From Candidatus Dormiibacterota bacterium (GTDB lineage: Bacteria; Chloroflexota; Dormibacteria; Aeolococcales; Aeolococcaceae): a stretch of DNA of 38,268 nt. The position numbers and the translations under genes are program-made. The DNA is taken from the NCBI GenBank assembly GCA_003132805.1, contig PKYW01000055.1:1599-39866 (forward strand), written 5' to 3'. Positions 1-8,128 of the stretch are shown piece by piece; the stretch's first letter is position 1, and each line of letters begins with the position of its first letter. The notes under the pieces were generated by a model that worked only from the letters and a program-made list of their open reading frames with translations, was not told the origin of the DNA and ran no database searches.

Positions 1-74
1 TTGCGCGAACGAGGGCGCTGACAAGCTGAGCACTGGCGAGGGTGACCCCTTCCGCTCCGCGTCGCAGAACGGTC

Positions 75-2414
75 TTAATGAGCCGCCACGCCGATCGGTG
101 CAGGCCGGAACCGCGCGACGACTTCGTCGGCCGTGATCGGTCGGCTGATCAGGTAGCCCTGCAGCTCGGAGCAATGGCGTTTCACGAGGTAGGCCCGCTG
201 CACCTCGGTCTCGACGCCTTCAGCGACGATCTTCAGTCCGAGACTGAGGCCCATTGCGATCATCGCGTCGACGATGGGTGCACTGGCATTTTCAGCGACG
301 ATCGAGCGCACGAACGATAGGTCGATCTTCACCGTGTCCACCGGGAATCCCTGGAGGCGGCTGAGGACTGAGTATCCGGTACCGAAGTCGTCGATCGCGA
401 TGCGCACGCCCAGGTCGCGAATGCTCTGGAGCAGGCCGAGCGCCTCGCCCTGCTGCGGAACCGCGGCACTCTCGGTGATCTCGAGCTCGAGGAGTGTCGG
501 ATCGAGGCCGGTCTGTTTGAGCGCGCCGAGCACGCGATCGATGAGCCCGCAGCTCACCAGGTTCCTTCCCGACACATTCACCGCCACCGGCACGGGGCCG
601 ACTGTGGAGGTCGCCCAAGCCTGAGCCTGGCGACACGCGGTGGCCAGCACCCAGGCATCGATATCGTTGATGAGCGCACTCTGTTCCGCGATCGGGATGA
701 ACTCGTCGGGAGCCACGAGGCCGCGGAGTGGATGGTTCCAACGGACCAGCGCCTCGACGCCCGTCATGCTGCCCGACAGCGCGTCAACCTTCGGCTGGTA
801 CAGGAGCATCAGCTCACCACGCCCGATGCCTGCGCGAAGGTCCTGCTCCAGCGTGAGCCGCTCCATGGCGGTCGCGTGCATGTCCTCGAGGAAGACCTCA
901 TACCGATCCTTGCCGTGCGCCTTGCCCACGTACATCGCAGCATCCGCGTTGCGGACGACATCGGTCGCGGCCCCGCCACCCGATGACGTCGCCACACCGA
1001 TCGTCGCGGTGATGGTCAGGAAGCGTTCGGCGACCGCGAAGGGCGGACGCAGCCGTTCGCGAATGCCCGCAGCGGCTCGCGCTGCTGCGGCAGGGTCGGC
1101 GAGGTCCTCGAGAAGGATCGCGAACTCGTCACCGCCAAGACGCGCGGCCGTGTCTCCAGCACGGATCTCGGTCGACAATCGGCGCGACACCTCGAGCAGG
1201 AGCGCATCGCCGGCAGCATGACCGAGGCCGTCGTTCACCGTCTTGAAGTTGTCGAGATCAAGCATCAAGACGGCGTAACAGCCAGTGCCACGAGCGAGGC
1301 GCTGGTGCGCATGGTCGAGGCGATCCTCGAAGAGCGATCGATTCGCCAGGCCGGTGAGCGCGTCGTGAAACGCCTGGTGCTCGAGCTCGCGCTGCAGACG
1401 TGCGCGGTCGGTGACATCGCTCGAGCAGATGATCATCGCGGGCTCGCCGTCGAAGATCGTCTCGCGAGTATCGATCTCGACGTCGATGACGCCGCCATCC
1501 TTGGTCGAATGACGGATGCCATCGAAATGGGTGCGTCCCCCCCGCATCGCGTGCAGGTTGGAACGCAGCTGTTCACGATCCTCGCGAGGGCGTATCTCCG
1601 CAAGCGTCAGTGCGAGGAAGTCGGCACGACTGTATCCGTACATCGCGATCGCGGCGCTGTTGACCGCAAGGAATTGCAGATTGCCGCCCTCGGTGGTCAC
1701 AGCCGGAAGTCTGGTGACCAGCATCGCCTGAGGGTTCTCATCGAAGAGCAGCCGAAACGTTTCCTCGCGTGTCGCAGTGACGCGCGCCTCGGAGGCGACG
1801 GCGGCCGATGCCGCATCTTCGGCGGCGATGGCGGTGCGTCTCCGGCGCGCGTACAGCGCAAAGAGAAGGATGACGACTCCGGAGCCCGTGACGATGCCGA
1901 TCGACGCGAGGAAGGCCGCGGTCACTCCGCTCGCGGCGCTGGATGCGTCCTTTTCGCTGACGTGTGCGAGCTCGGGGTCGAGGATGGTGAAGGCCGGGTC
2001 GCCAATCGTGGTATTGATCGCGGCCGCCGCCAGGGTGTTGCCCCGAACCATTGCGGATATCTCGTCCGTGACGGCCGTCTGGTAGTTGCGTGTCAGCGTG
2101 ACGATCGTGCTGAGGTCGGAACTGGATGTCTCGTTCGCTTCGACGAGCGAGAGGGCCTGATTTGCCGCCGCCTGCTGGTTGGCCGTAGTACTCGCGGAGT
2201 CAAGAACTCCCTCCTGTTCGATCGCCACTGCGGTGCGAAGCGAGCCGATCGATTCCGCCGCCAGTTGCCGTTGATTCGACCATGCATGGAGGCCGACCAG
2301 CGCGGCGACCACGCCGAAGGTCAGCAGAGCGGCAGCTGCGCTGCTCACCCAGAAATGGGCATCCCGCGACGACGCGCGTTCTCGATCACTTCCTGGTGCC
2401 ACTAATTGCCTCAT
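75..2414 (-). CDS. PAS-GGDEF-EAL cyclic-di-GMP enzyme, membrane-bound
   Basis: Probable c-di-GMP turnover protein of 779 residues at the inner membrane. A first membrane helix (about 22-45) and a second (about 165-189) enclose a roughly 120-residue external sensor segment. A PAS domain (about 215-340), a GGDEF domain (about 345-510) and an EAL domain (about 520-770) follow. GGDEF at 427-431 is intact and is preceded five residues earlier by RAGD, the RxxD product-inhibition site. The EAL motif is at 554-556, and later EAL residues (NVSGRNL, ELEITES, DDFGTGYS, KIDLSFV, EGVET) are present, so both cyclase and phosphodiesterase activity are possible. I chose the ATG at 2414; an upstream in-frame ATG would add 36 Arg-rich residues that look like non-coding translation. 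No neighbour suggests the signal sensed. Confidence 0.93.
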   Translation of the reverse strand: MRQLVAPGSDRERASSRDAHFWVSSAAAALLTFGVVAALVGLHAWSNQRQLAAESIGSLRTAVAIEQEGVLDSASTTANQQAAANQALSLVEANETSSSDLSTIVTLTRNYQTAVTDEISAMVRGNTLAAAAINTTIGDPAFTILDPELAHVSEKDASSAASGVTAAFLASIGIVTGSGVVILLFALYARRRRTAIAAEDAASAAVASEARVTATREETFRLLFDENPQAMLVTRLPAVTTEGGNLQFLAVNSAAIAMYGYSRADFLALTLAEIRPREDREQLRSNLHAMRGGRTHFDGIRHSTKDGGVIDVEIDTRETIFDGEPAMIICSSDVTDRARLQRELEHQAFHDALTGLANRSLFEDRLDHAHQRLARGTGCYAVLMLDLDNFKTVNDGLGHAAGDALLLEVSRRLSTEIRAGDTAARLGGDEFAILLEDLADPAAAARAAAGIRERLRPPFAVAERFLTITATIGVATSSGGGAATDVVRNADAAMYVGKAHGKDRYEVFLEDMHATAMERLTLEQDLRAGIGRGELMLLYQPKVDALSGSMTGVEALVRWNHPLRGLVAPDEFIPIAEQSALINDIDAWVLATACRQAQAWATSTVGPVPVAVNVSGRNLVSCGLIDRVLGALKQTGLDPTLLELEITESAAVPQQGEALGLLQSIRDLGVRIAIDDFGTGYSVLSRLQGFPVDTVKIDLSFVRSIVAENASAPIVDAMIAMGLSLGLKIVAEGVETEVQRAYLVKRHCSELQGYLISRPITADEVVARFRPAPIGVAAH

Positions 2415-2548
2415 GACGGTCGCGGAGCGTGCGCGCTGCCGTCGACAACCCCACGTTACGCGCGCGAGGGCGGACGTTCCGGCGCGTCGACGCCTGCGTT
2501 CAATCCCGGAACGGCGACGCAACGGGAGATTCCCTGTGCGACAGTCCC

Positions 2549-2962
2549 CTACCAGGCGACGAGGGCGTCGGTCAGCGCATCAATTCCGCCGAGTCGCGTC
2601 GAGAGCTCAGGACTCAGGCCATAGCGCGCTGCGAGAGCGCTCGGGGCCGTGTAGCTGACCTTGGTCTGGCTTCCATCCGCCCAGATCAGCACCTTGAGGG
2701 GAAGATCGAGGGCGGCGAGCGGGGCTTTCTGCATCACCGGAGTTCCCGCCTGCGGAGATCCGAAGATCACCACCTTGGTATCGCGGAGCGTGAGGCCGGC
2801 ACCTGCCGCGGCGCCGCTGTGATCGATCACCGCGAAGACCGTCAACCCTTTCGATGCCACGAGTGCAAGCAGCCGCTCGACGGTGTCCGCCACCGACTGT
2901 GGGCTCAGCTTCGTGATGACAGTGGATTCAAGTTGCGAGTTGTGGCCTGATTCGTCCGTAAT
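2549..2962 (-). CDS. DUF302 family protein, probable ATT start
   Basis: Small soluble DUF302 protein of unknown biochemical role. The family pattern is clear: VITKLSPQSVADTVERLL, then KGLTVFAVIDHSGAA, a KVVIFGSP strand, and LPLKVLIWAD. The first ATG/GTG/TTG-type start in frame is GTG at 2893, but that would remove the conserved VITKLSPQSV strand. The frame stays open upstream, and an ATT codon at 2962 lies 5 bases after a strong GGAGGAG ribosome site (2974-2968). From ATT the protein has 137 residues, close to the family size. The upstream zincin gene ends 20 bases before, so the two are probably cotranscribed. The start is an inference; the family call is firm. Confidence 0.85.
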   Translation of the reverse strand: MTDESGHNSQLESTVITKLSPQSVADTVERLLALVASKGLTVFAVIDHSGAAAGAGLTLRDTKVVIFGSPQAGTPVMQKAPLAALDLPLKVLIWADGSQTKVSYTAPSALAARYGLSPELSTRLGGIDALTDALVAW

Positions 2963-2967
2963 CGCCG

Positions 2968-2974
2968 CTCCTCC
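2968..2974 (-). promoter_or_regulatory. Shine-Dalgarno GGAGGAG that selects an ATT start
   Basis: GGAGGAG reads on the minus strand just after the stop codon of the zincin gene and 5 bases before ATT at 2962. No ATG, GTG or TTG lies in that frame between this site and GTG at 2893, which is about 75 bases away and too far to be served by it. Confidence 0.6.
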
Positions 2975-2982
2975 GGGTTGGC

Positions 2983-3354
2983 TCAGTGGTGCAGTCGAGT
3001 CGTCTCAATGTCCTGATGGTTCAGGCCGAAGTAGTGGGCGACCTCGTGCAGCACTGTGTCGTGCACTTGGTCGACGAGTTGCTCGCGTGTCCAGCACCAC
3101 CGTTCGATATGGTGCTGGAGCAGCACGATTCGCTTCGGATACCCGCTCGGGCTGAAGGTCGACTCGTTCGCACCCTGGAAGTAGCCGAGCACGCGCTCGT
3201 CGATCCCCCGGGCGCGGTCATCGTCGGTGGCCTCGGGCTGAATGGTGATCAGGAGGTTATCGGCGTCCATCCGAGCGCGGAGCGCGGTCGGGATGCTCTC
3301 CAGCGCGTCGGCGGCGATGCGCTCGAAGTCTTCCGTGGAGACGTGATACGCCAC
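2983..3354 (-). CDS. Zincin-like metallopeptidase (PF06262 type)
   Basis: Predicted 123-residue cytoplasmic minimal metallopeptidase of the family once called DUF1025. The zinc motif HEVAHYFGLNH is near the C terminus (HExxHxxGxxH, two His and a Glu plus a third His). The region before it (GYPKRIVLLQHHIE) matches the family's core strand and helix. There is no signal peptide and the length is normal for this single-domain family. The start is GTG at 3354, without a well-spaced ribosome site. The DUF302 gene follows 20 bases after its stop. Substrates of this family are largely unknown. Confidence 0.88.
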   Translation of the reverse strand: MAYHVSTEDFERIAADALESIPTALRARMDADNLLITIQPEATDDDRARGIDERVLGYFQGANESTFSPSGYPKRIVLLQHHIERWCWTREQLVDQVHDTVLHEVAHYFGLNHQDIETTRLHH

Positions 3355-3418
3355 CCCCTGAGAATGTCACACGCCCGATGCCGAGGGCTGGTCAGGTGGT
3401 GCTTCGGGCCTCTTGCCC

Positions 3419-3434
3419 TATCCTCGTGCGGCCA
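3419..3434 (+). promoter_or_regulatory. -10 box of a probably leaderless promoter (ABC transporter)
   Basis: TATCCT at 3419-3424 ends 9 bases before ATG 3434, so transcription would begin at or within a few bases of the start codon. No Shine-Dalgarno lies in between. Other genes in the window have the same arrangement. Confidence 0.45.
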
Positions 3435-4450
3435 TGGCGCTCACCAACACCGATTTCGCCATCGAGGTCTCAGCGCTGCACAAGTCCTTCGGCAAGGTGC
3501 ATGCGCTGCGGGGCGTCGACTTCGCGGTCCCTCGGGGGAGCGTGCTCGGCATGCTTGGGCCCAACGGCGCCGGCAAGACCACCGCGGTGCGTGTGCTGAC
3601 GACGCTGCTGCGGCCGGATTCGGGGCGGGTCATCGTGGAGGGGTACGACGTGGTTCGTGACGCGGCTGCGGTGCGCCGCCGGATCGGCCTCGCCGGTCAG
3701 GCAACCGCGATCCAGCTCGAGCTGACCGGGCGCGAGAACCTCGAGATCATGGGCCGCCTCAACCACATGCCGCGATCGAGCGTCCGGGGCCGAGCCGCTG
3801 AGCTGCTCGAGCGCTTCGAGATCGCGGATGCGGCCGATCGACCGGCCAAGACGTACTCGGGTGGTATGCAGCGACGCCTCGACCTCGCGGCGAGCCTGAT
3901 CGCCGAGCCCTCCGTGCTCTTCCTCGATGAGCCGACCACCGGTCTCGACCCCTACGGGCGCCTCGGCATGTGGGACATCATCCGCGAGCTCGTCGGCCGG
4001 GGCACCACGCTGCTGCTGACCACGCAGTACCTCGAGGAAGCGGATGAGCTTGCGAACACGATCGTCGTGGTGGATCACGGCGAGGTCATCGCCTCGGGAA
4101 CGCCGGACCGGCTCAAGGACCAGGTGGGCGGCGATCTCCTCGAATTCACCGTTCCCGACCGCGCCCAACTCGACGACGCGGTGCGCGCCGTCGCCGGGCT
4201 GTCCGACTCCGCTCCGACTGTGGAGACCGATGCCAAGCGCATCAAGGTGCCCGTCGGGAGTGGCGGATCGACCGCGCTCGTGGAGGCGGTGCGGCGCCTG
4301 GACGCCGCCGGCGTCGTGACCGAGGACCTGGCGTTGCACCGACCGTCGCTCGACGACGTGTTCCTTGCGGTCACCGGCCATGCGGCCGAGGCCGCGCCGG
4401 ACGGTGCCGCGAAGGGCCAGAAGAGCCCGGCCGCCGGAGTGGCATCGTGA
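3434..4450 (+). CDS. ABC transporter ATP-binding protein, DrrA type
   Basis: Cytoplasmic ATPase of a drug-type ABC exporter, 338 residues. Walker A GPNGAGKT is at 42-49, the signature YSGGMQRRLDLA near 140, and Walker B with the catalytic Glu in LFLDEPTTGLDP near 162. An H-loop-like TTQYLEEAD follows, where Gln stands in the usual His position, as in DrrA-type proteins. The roughly 110-residue C-terminal extension is typical of the daunorubicin-resistance ATPase family. The ATG at 3434 is preferred to a TTG 21 bases upstream because the conserved domain starts directly after it and a -10 box is correctly placed. The permease gene overlaps its stop by 4 bases. Substrate unknown. Confidence 0.95.
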   Translation: MALTNTDFAIEVSALHKSFGKVHALRGVDFAVPRGSVLGMLGPNGAGKTTAVRVLTTLLRPDSGRVIVEGYDVVRDAAAVRRRIGLAGQATAIQLELTGRENLEIMGRLNHMPRSSVRGRAAELLERFEIADAADRPAKTYSGGMQRRLDLAASLIAEPSVLFLDEPTTGLDPYGRLGMWDIIRELVGRGTTLLLTTQYLEEADELANTIVVVDHGEVIASGTPDRLKDQVGGDLLEFTVPDRAQLDDAVRAVAGLSDSAPTVETDAKRIKVPVGSGGSTALVEAVRRLDAAGVVTEDLALHRPSLDDVFLAVTGHAAEAAPDGAAKGQKSPAAGVAS

Positions 4451-5274
4451 CCGCGATTGCAGAACCCCTGAAGTCCAGGGCTCGGCCCAGTGCCGCGCAG
4501 ATGGCCCGCTGGGCAATCAGCGATTCGCTCGTCATGACCCGGCGCAACCTTCTCGTGTGGCTGCGAGTCCCGGCCTACATCGTCTTCACTGTGGTGCAGC
4601 CGGTGATCTTCGTGCTGCTCTTCCGCTACGTGTTCGGCGGGGCAATCCACGCGCCGGGGTCGGGCGGGTATGTCAGCTACCTGATGCCCGGCATCATCGG
4701 ACAGACCGCGGCCTTCGCAACCTTTGCCACCGCAATCGCGCTGGCGCAGGAGGCGACGAAGGGAGTCATCGACCGTTTCCGCGCCATGCCCATGGCTCGC
4801 TCCGCCGTGCTCGCCGGACGGCTGATCGCCGACTCGATCCGCATGCTGATCGTGATCCTCGTGATCATCGGTGTCGGCTACGCGGTTGGGTTCCGCTTTC
4901 AGAATGGAGTCGCCGGCGCCGTCGGCATGGTGCTGCTCGCCGAGATTTTCGGCATCACGATCTGCTCCGTGTCGGCGTTCGTCGGGCTCGCGATCAAGGA
5001 CGAGGAATCGGTGCAGGCCTTCGGGCTGATCTGGATCTTCCCGCTGACGTTTGTCAGCTCCGCGTTCGTGCCGATCGCGACCATGCCCGGCTGGCTGCAG
5101 GTGTTCGCGAACAACCAGCCGGTGACGCTCGTGATCAACGCGATGCGGGCCATGGCGCTCGGTGGACCGGACTTCCCGCTCAACCCGTCACTCTGGGAAA
5201 GCCTCCTGTGGCTCGCAGGCATCCTCATCGTCTTCGTCCCGCTGGCAGTGTGGAGCTACCGGCGAGTCGGTTAG
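4447..5274 (+). CDS. ABC-2 type transporter permease, DrrB type
   Basis: Membrane partner of the preceding ATPase, 275 residues. It has a short cytoplasmic N terminus, then about six hydrophobic segments (IVFTVVQPVIFVLLFRYVFG is the first). The ABC-2 family pattern YVSYLMPGIIGQ and the EATKGVIDRFRAMPMAR coupling segment are clear. A late LTFVSSAFVPIATMPGWLQ block is also typical. The GTG start overlaps the ATPase stop as GTGA, so translation is coupled and the subunits are probably made in fixed ratio. Together they make a half-size exporter that works as a dimer of both proteins. The exported compound cannot be deduced. Confidence 0.94.
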   Translation: MTAIAEPLKSRARPSAAQMARWAISDSLVMTRRNLLVWLRVPAYIVFTVVQPVIFVLLFRYVFGGAIHAPGSGGYVSYLMPGIIGQTAAFATFATAIALAQEATKGVIDRFRAMPMARSAVLAGRLIADSIRMLIVILVIIGVGYAVGFRFQNGVAGAVGMVLLAEIFGITICSVSAFVGLAIKDEESVQAFGLIWIFPLTFVSSAFVPIATMPGWLQVFANNQPVTLVINAMRAMALGGPDFPLNPSLWESLLWLAGILIVFVPLAVWSYRRVG

Positions 5275-5287
5275 GGCGACATCGGTC

Positions 5288-7057
5288 TTGAACGGCAGGA
5301 GCTGGGTCGAGACCGCGGAGCTCCGCATCGGCCTCGGCTGTATGCGTTTGCCGGTCGACGATGACGTGGCAGGCGAGACGATCGCCGCAGCCGCAACGGC
5401 CGGGATCACGATCTTCGATACCGCGCACGCGTATGGCAGCGACGATACGGCGTCGGGACAGAACGAGCGGGTCCTGGCCCAGGCGCTGCGCGCGTGCGGC
5501 GCGGATCGTCGGGCGAGGATCGTCACCAAAGGTGGCATGACCCGCCCTGAGGGCGCCTGGATACCGGACGGCCGCGGCAAATCGATGCACGCGGATTGCG
5601 AGGCAAGCCTCGAAGCGCTTGGCGGCGTGACCATCGACCTCTACCTGATCCACGCCCCAGACCCGCGAACGCCGTGGCCCACGTCGGTGCGCGCGCTGGC
5701 GCGACTGCTGGACGAGGGCATGGTCAGCCATGTGGGACTTTCCAATGTCACCCGTCGTCAACTGGAGGAGGCCGTCGACCTTGTCGATGTCACCGCCATC
5801 GAGGTGGCGCTGAGTGCACTCGACGACACGGCCGTCCGGGGAGGGCTGCTCGAGCTCTGCAGCGAGCGCGGCATCGCGGTCATCGCCCATTCGCCGCTCG
5901 GCGGCCCACGCCGCGCCCGTGCACTCGCGCGGCGACCGGAACTCGTGGAAATCGCAGGTGCTCGCGATGCAACTCCGGAGGAGGTGGCGCTCGCCTGGGT
6001 GCTCGACCTCTCCCCTCTGATCATCGCCATCCCGGGAGCACGGCGGCCGGAGACGGCGCGGTCGGCGGCCCGCGCAGCCTCAATCGTGTTGACACAACGC
6101 GAGAGATCCACCCTCGCCGCCGCGTTCGGCTGGCCGCAAGCAGGACCTGCCAAGAGCTCCGCACCCGCGAAGGGCACGGCTGAGGTCGTGGTGGTCATGG
6201 GCGTTCCCGGCGCTGGGAAGAGCCGTCACGCTGAGGACTATGTTGCGCGCGGGTACGTTCGTCTGAACCGTGACGAACGCGGAGGGTCGCTGCGCGAGAT
6301 CAGCGACGCGCTCGACGCCGCGCTGGCTTCAGGTGAGCGTCGAATCGTCCTCGACAACACCTACCTTAGCCGCGCGGCGCGCAGTCACATCATCGAGAAA
6401 GCTGCACGGCATGGAGCCGTGGTCCGCTGCATCTGGATCGACACGCCACTCGCTCAGGCGCAGGTGAACATGGTCGAGCGTCTCCTCGACCGCTTCGGCT
6501 CGCTGCCGGACCCCGATCAGATCAGCGAAATGGCTCGCCGCGAGCCGGGACTGCTCAGTCCGACCAGGCAGATGCGCGCATTCCGTGAGCTCGAGCCGCC
6601 GTCGACGGATGAGGGCTTCGTTGAGGTGCAGCGGCAGGCATTCGAACGCTCGCCGCGCGTGTCGGCGAAGACCAACGACGCAGCGGCCGTGTTCGTGGCG
6701 GCCGGCGCGCTGTCCCGTCCGGGTTGGGAAGCTGCGGTGTCCACCACCACACCTGCATCCCCGCACTTGCTCTTCGACTGGAGACCGGGTGCGGGCACCG
6801 AAGTGCTCGATGCAGATGTGGCCCGGCTTGCGGCGACCGTGAGCGGTCCCGTCACCCCCGCGATCTGCCCGCATCCGGGTGGCGCACCCGTGTGCTGGTG
6901 CCGGCCACCACTTCCCGGGCTCATCCTCGAATTCGCGCGCACACATGGCGTCGACGTGACCCGCTCGGTGCTCGTCGGTACCGGTCCCGCCCACCGCACG
7001 CTTGCAACGACCATCGGTTCGCACTACCGCGCATTGGACAGCAGCGAACAGCGCTGA
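5288..7057 (+). CDS. Aldo/keto reductase fused to PNKP-like kinase and HAD-like tail
   Basis: A 589-residue three-part protein. Residues 10-280 are an aldo/keto reductase with the catalytic set D44, Y49, K81 and H122 (TIFDTAHAYG, VTKGG, YLIHAPDP). Residues about 298-455 are a P-loop domain with Walker A GVPGAGKS (305-312), NRDERG, LDNTYLSRAAR and VVRCIWIDTPLAQAQ, the pattern of the polynucleotide 5'-kinase domain of PNKP/T4 Pnk. Residues about 490-580 resemble the end of a HAD phosphatase: C527xH529 and C536xC538 match the zinc loop of GmhB/HisB-type enzymes and RPPLPGLIL follows, but the HAD catalytic Asp residues are missing. TTG at 5288 is the only plausible start before the first strand. 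It lies 13 bases after the ABC permease. The joint role is unknown. Confidence 0.85.
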   Translation: MNGRSWVETAELRIGLGCMRLPVDDDVAGETIAAAATAGITIFDTAHAYGSDDTASGQNERVLAQALRACGADRRARIVTKGGMTRPEGAWIPDGRGKSMHADCEASLEALGGVTIDLYLIHAPDPRTPWPTSVRALARLLDEGMVSHVGLSNVTRRQLEEAVDLVDVTAIEVALSALDDTAVRGGLLELCSERGIAVIAHSPLGGPRRARALARRPELVEIAGARDATPEEVALAWVLDLSPLIIAIPGARRPETARSAARAASIVLTQRERSTLAAAFGWPQAGPAKSSAPAKGTAEVVVVMGVPGAGKSRHAEDYVARGYVRLNRDERGGSLREISDALDAALASGERRIVLDNTYLSRAARSHIIEKAARHGAVVRCIWIDTPLAQAQVNMVERLLDRFGSLPDPDQISEMARREPGLLSPTRQMRAFRELEPPSTDEGFVEVQRQAFERSPRVSAKTNDAAAVFVAAGALSRPGWEAAVSTTTPASPHLLFDWRPGAGTEVLDADVARLAATVSGPVTPAICPHPGGAPVCWCRPPLPGLILEFARTHGVDVTRSVLVGTGPAHRTLATTIGSHYRALDSSEQR

Positions 7058-7074
7058 ACTGAGAGAGTACCCAC

Positions 7075-7818
7075 ATGGCGGAGCACTACGGCGCGCGCTT
7101 CTTCGGCGAGCGAGAGGCTGCGGTCTATGACCAGCAAGAGGCCGCCATGTTCGACCCGGCGGTCGTGACCCCGATGGTCGACGTGCTCGCGGACCTCGCC
7201 GGTGACGGTGACGTGCTGGAGATGGGCATCGGGACGGGCCGCATCGCGCTCCCGCTCGTGGCGCGCGGGATTCGCGTGCACGGTGTCGATGCGTCGTCGG
7301 CGATGGTCGCGAAACTGCGCGCGAAACCGGGCAACGACGCAATCGACGTCGCCATCGGCGACTTCTCGACCACCCGAGTCGACGGCCAGTTCAGCCTCGT
7401 CTACCTGATCTTCAACACGATCTTCAATCTCAAGACGCAGGACGAACAGGTTGCGTGCTTCGCGAATGCCGCGACACATCTCGCGCCTGGTGGCCACTTT
7501 GTCATCGAGCTCGAGGTTCCCAACCTGCGACGGCTGCCACCCGGCCAGGATGTCTTCGTCTTCCGCGTCGACGCACGCACCATGTCGTTCGACACGTACG
7601 ACGTCGTCACCCAGGGCCTCACCTCGAATCACTTCGTGCTCGAGGAGGACGGTAGGGTGAGCTCGTACCCCGTGGAAGGGCGCTACGCGTGGCCGTCAGA
7701 GCTCGACCTCATGGCACGCGTCGCGGGCCTGCGCCTTCGTGAACGCTGGGGTGGATGGAAACGAGAGCCGTTCACCAGCCTCAGCCGTTCGCATGTGTCG
7801 ATCTACGAAAAGACCTGA
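7075..7818 (+). CDS. Class I SAM-dependent methyltransferase
   Basis: Soluble 247-residue methyltransferase. The SAM-binding motif I is VLEMGIGTGRIALPL (about residues 44-58), the acidic end of strand 2 is VHGVDASSAM, and motif post-II FSLVYLIFNTIFNL is where the substrate-side loop lies. The C-terminal half, rich in beta strands (FRVDARTMSFDTYDVV), is of the type seen in small-molecule methyltransferases. ATG 7075 has only a weak GAGAG ribosome site. The gene follows the fusion gene by 17 bases and may be cotranscribed with it. It converges with the zinc-finger gene with only 13 bases between. Substrate unknown. Confidence 0.9.
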   Translation: MAEHYGARFFGEREAAVYDQQEAAMFDPAVVTPMVDVLADLAGDGDVLEMGIGTGRIALPLVARGIRVHGVDASSAMVAKLRAKPGNDAIDVAIGDFSTTRVDGQFSLVYLIFNTIFNLKTQDEQVACFANAATHLAPGGHFVIELEVPNLRRLPPGQDVFVFRVDARTMSFDTYDVVTQGLTSNHFVLEEDGRVSSYPVEGRYAWPSELDLMARVAGLRLRERWGGWKREPFTSLSRSHVSIYEKT

Positions 7819-7831
7819 GTGATATCGGTCG

Positions 7832-8128
7832 CTATGGATGCGACGGTGCAGGCGGAGCACCCGCGAGCTCGAACATGAGGTCATCGATGTAGCAGTAGTA
7901 CCAGTCCTCACCGGGCTCGTACGAGCGGATGATCGGATGACCGACCTTGTGGAAGTGGACCGTGGCATGTTTCAGGGGCGAGTTGTCGCAGCACCCGACA
8001 TGCCCGCATTCCTGGCAGACACGCAGGTGCACCCAATCGTGCCGTCCGAGGGCAAGGCAGTCGACACAACCGGTTCCCGATGGCGTCACATCCTTGATCT
8101 GGTCAAGATGCCCGCAGACTTTGCTCAT
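7832..8128 (-). CDS. UBP-type zinc finger protein
   Basis: Small 98-residue protein that is almost wholly a zf-UBP domain. Zinc ligands visible in order are CGHL, CVDC, CQECGHVGCCD, HATVHFHKVGH. The ending EDWYYCYIDDLMFE is typical of bacterial family members. In eukaryotes this domain binds the ubiquitin C terminus; bacterial copies have no proven ligand. The ATG at 8128 follows a GAGGAG site with good spacing, and a 24-residue upstream extension is just the tail of the DUF5996 frame read differently. The start overlaps the DUF5996 stop as ATGA, so the two are translationally coupled. Confidence 0.9.
   Translation of the reverse strand: MSKVCGHLDQIKDVTPSGTGCVDCLALGRHDWVHLRVCQECGHVGCCDNSPLKHATVHFHKVGHPIIRSYEPGEDWYYCYIDDLMFELAGAPPAPSHP

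Noticed and set aside
1-74. A possible minus-strand coding stretch running off the left edge (TVLRRGAEGVTLASAQLVSA in one frame)
   Set aside because: It looks protein-like, but 74 bases without an ATG, GTG or TTG start in this frame are too little to call a gene.
4365-5291. A 308-codon plus-strand frame inside the ABC permease region
   Set aside because: It overlaps the ABC genes in another frame, is Arg-rich and lacks hydrophobic segments; the coupled permease explains the DNA.
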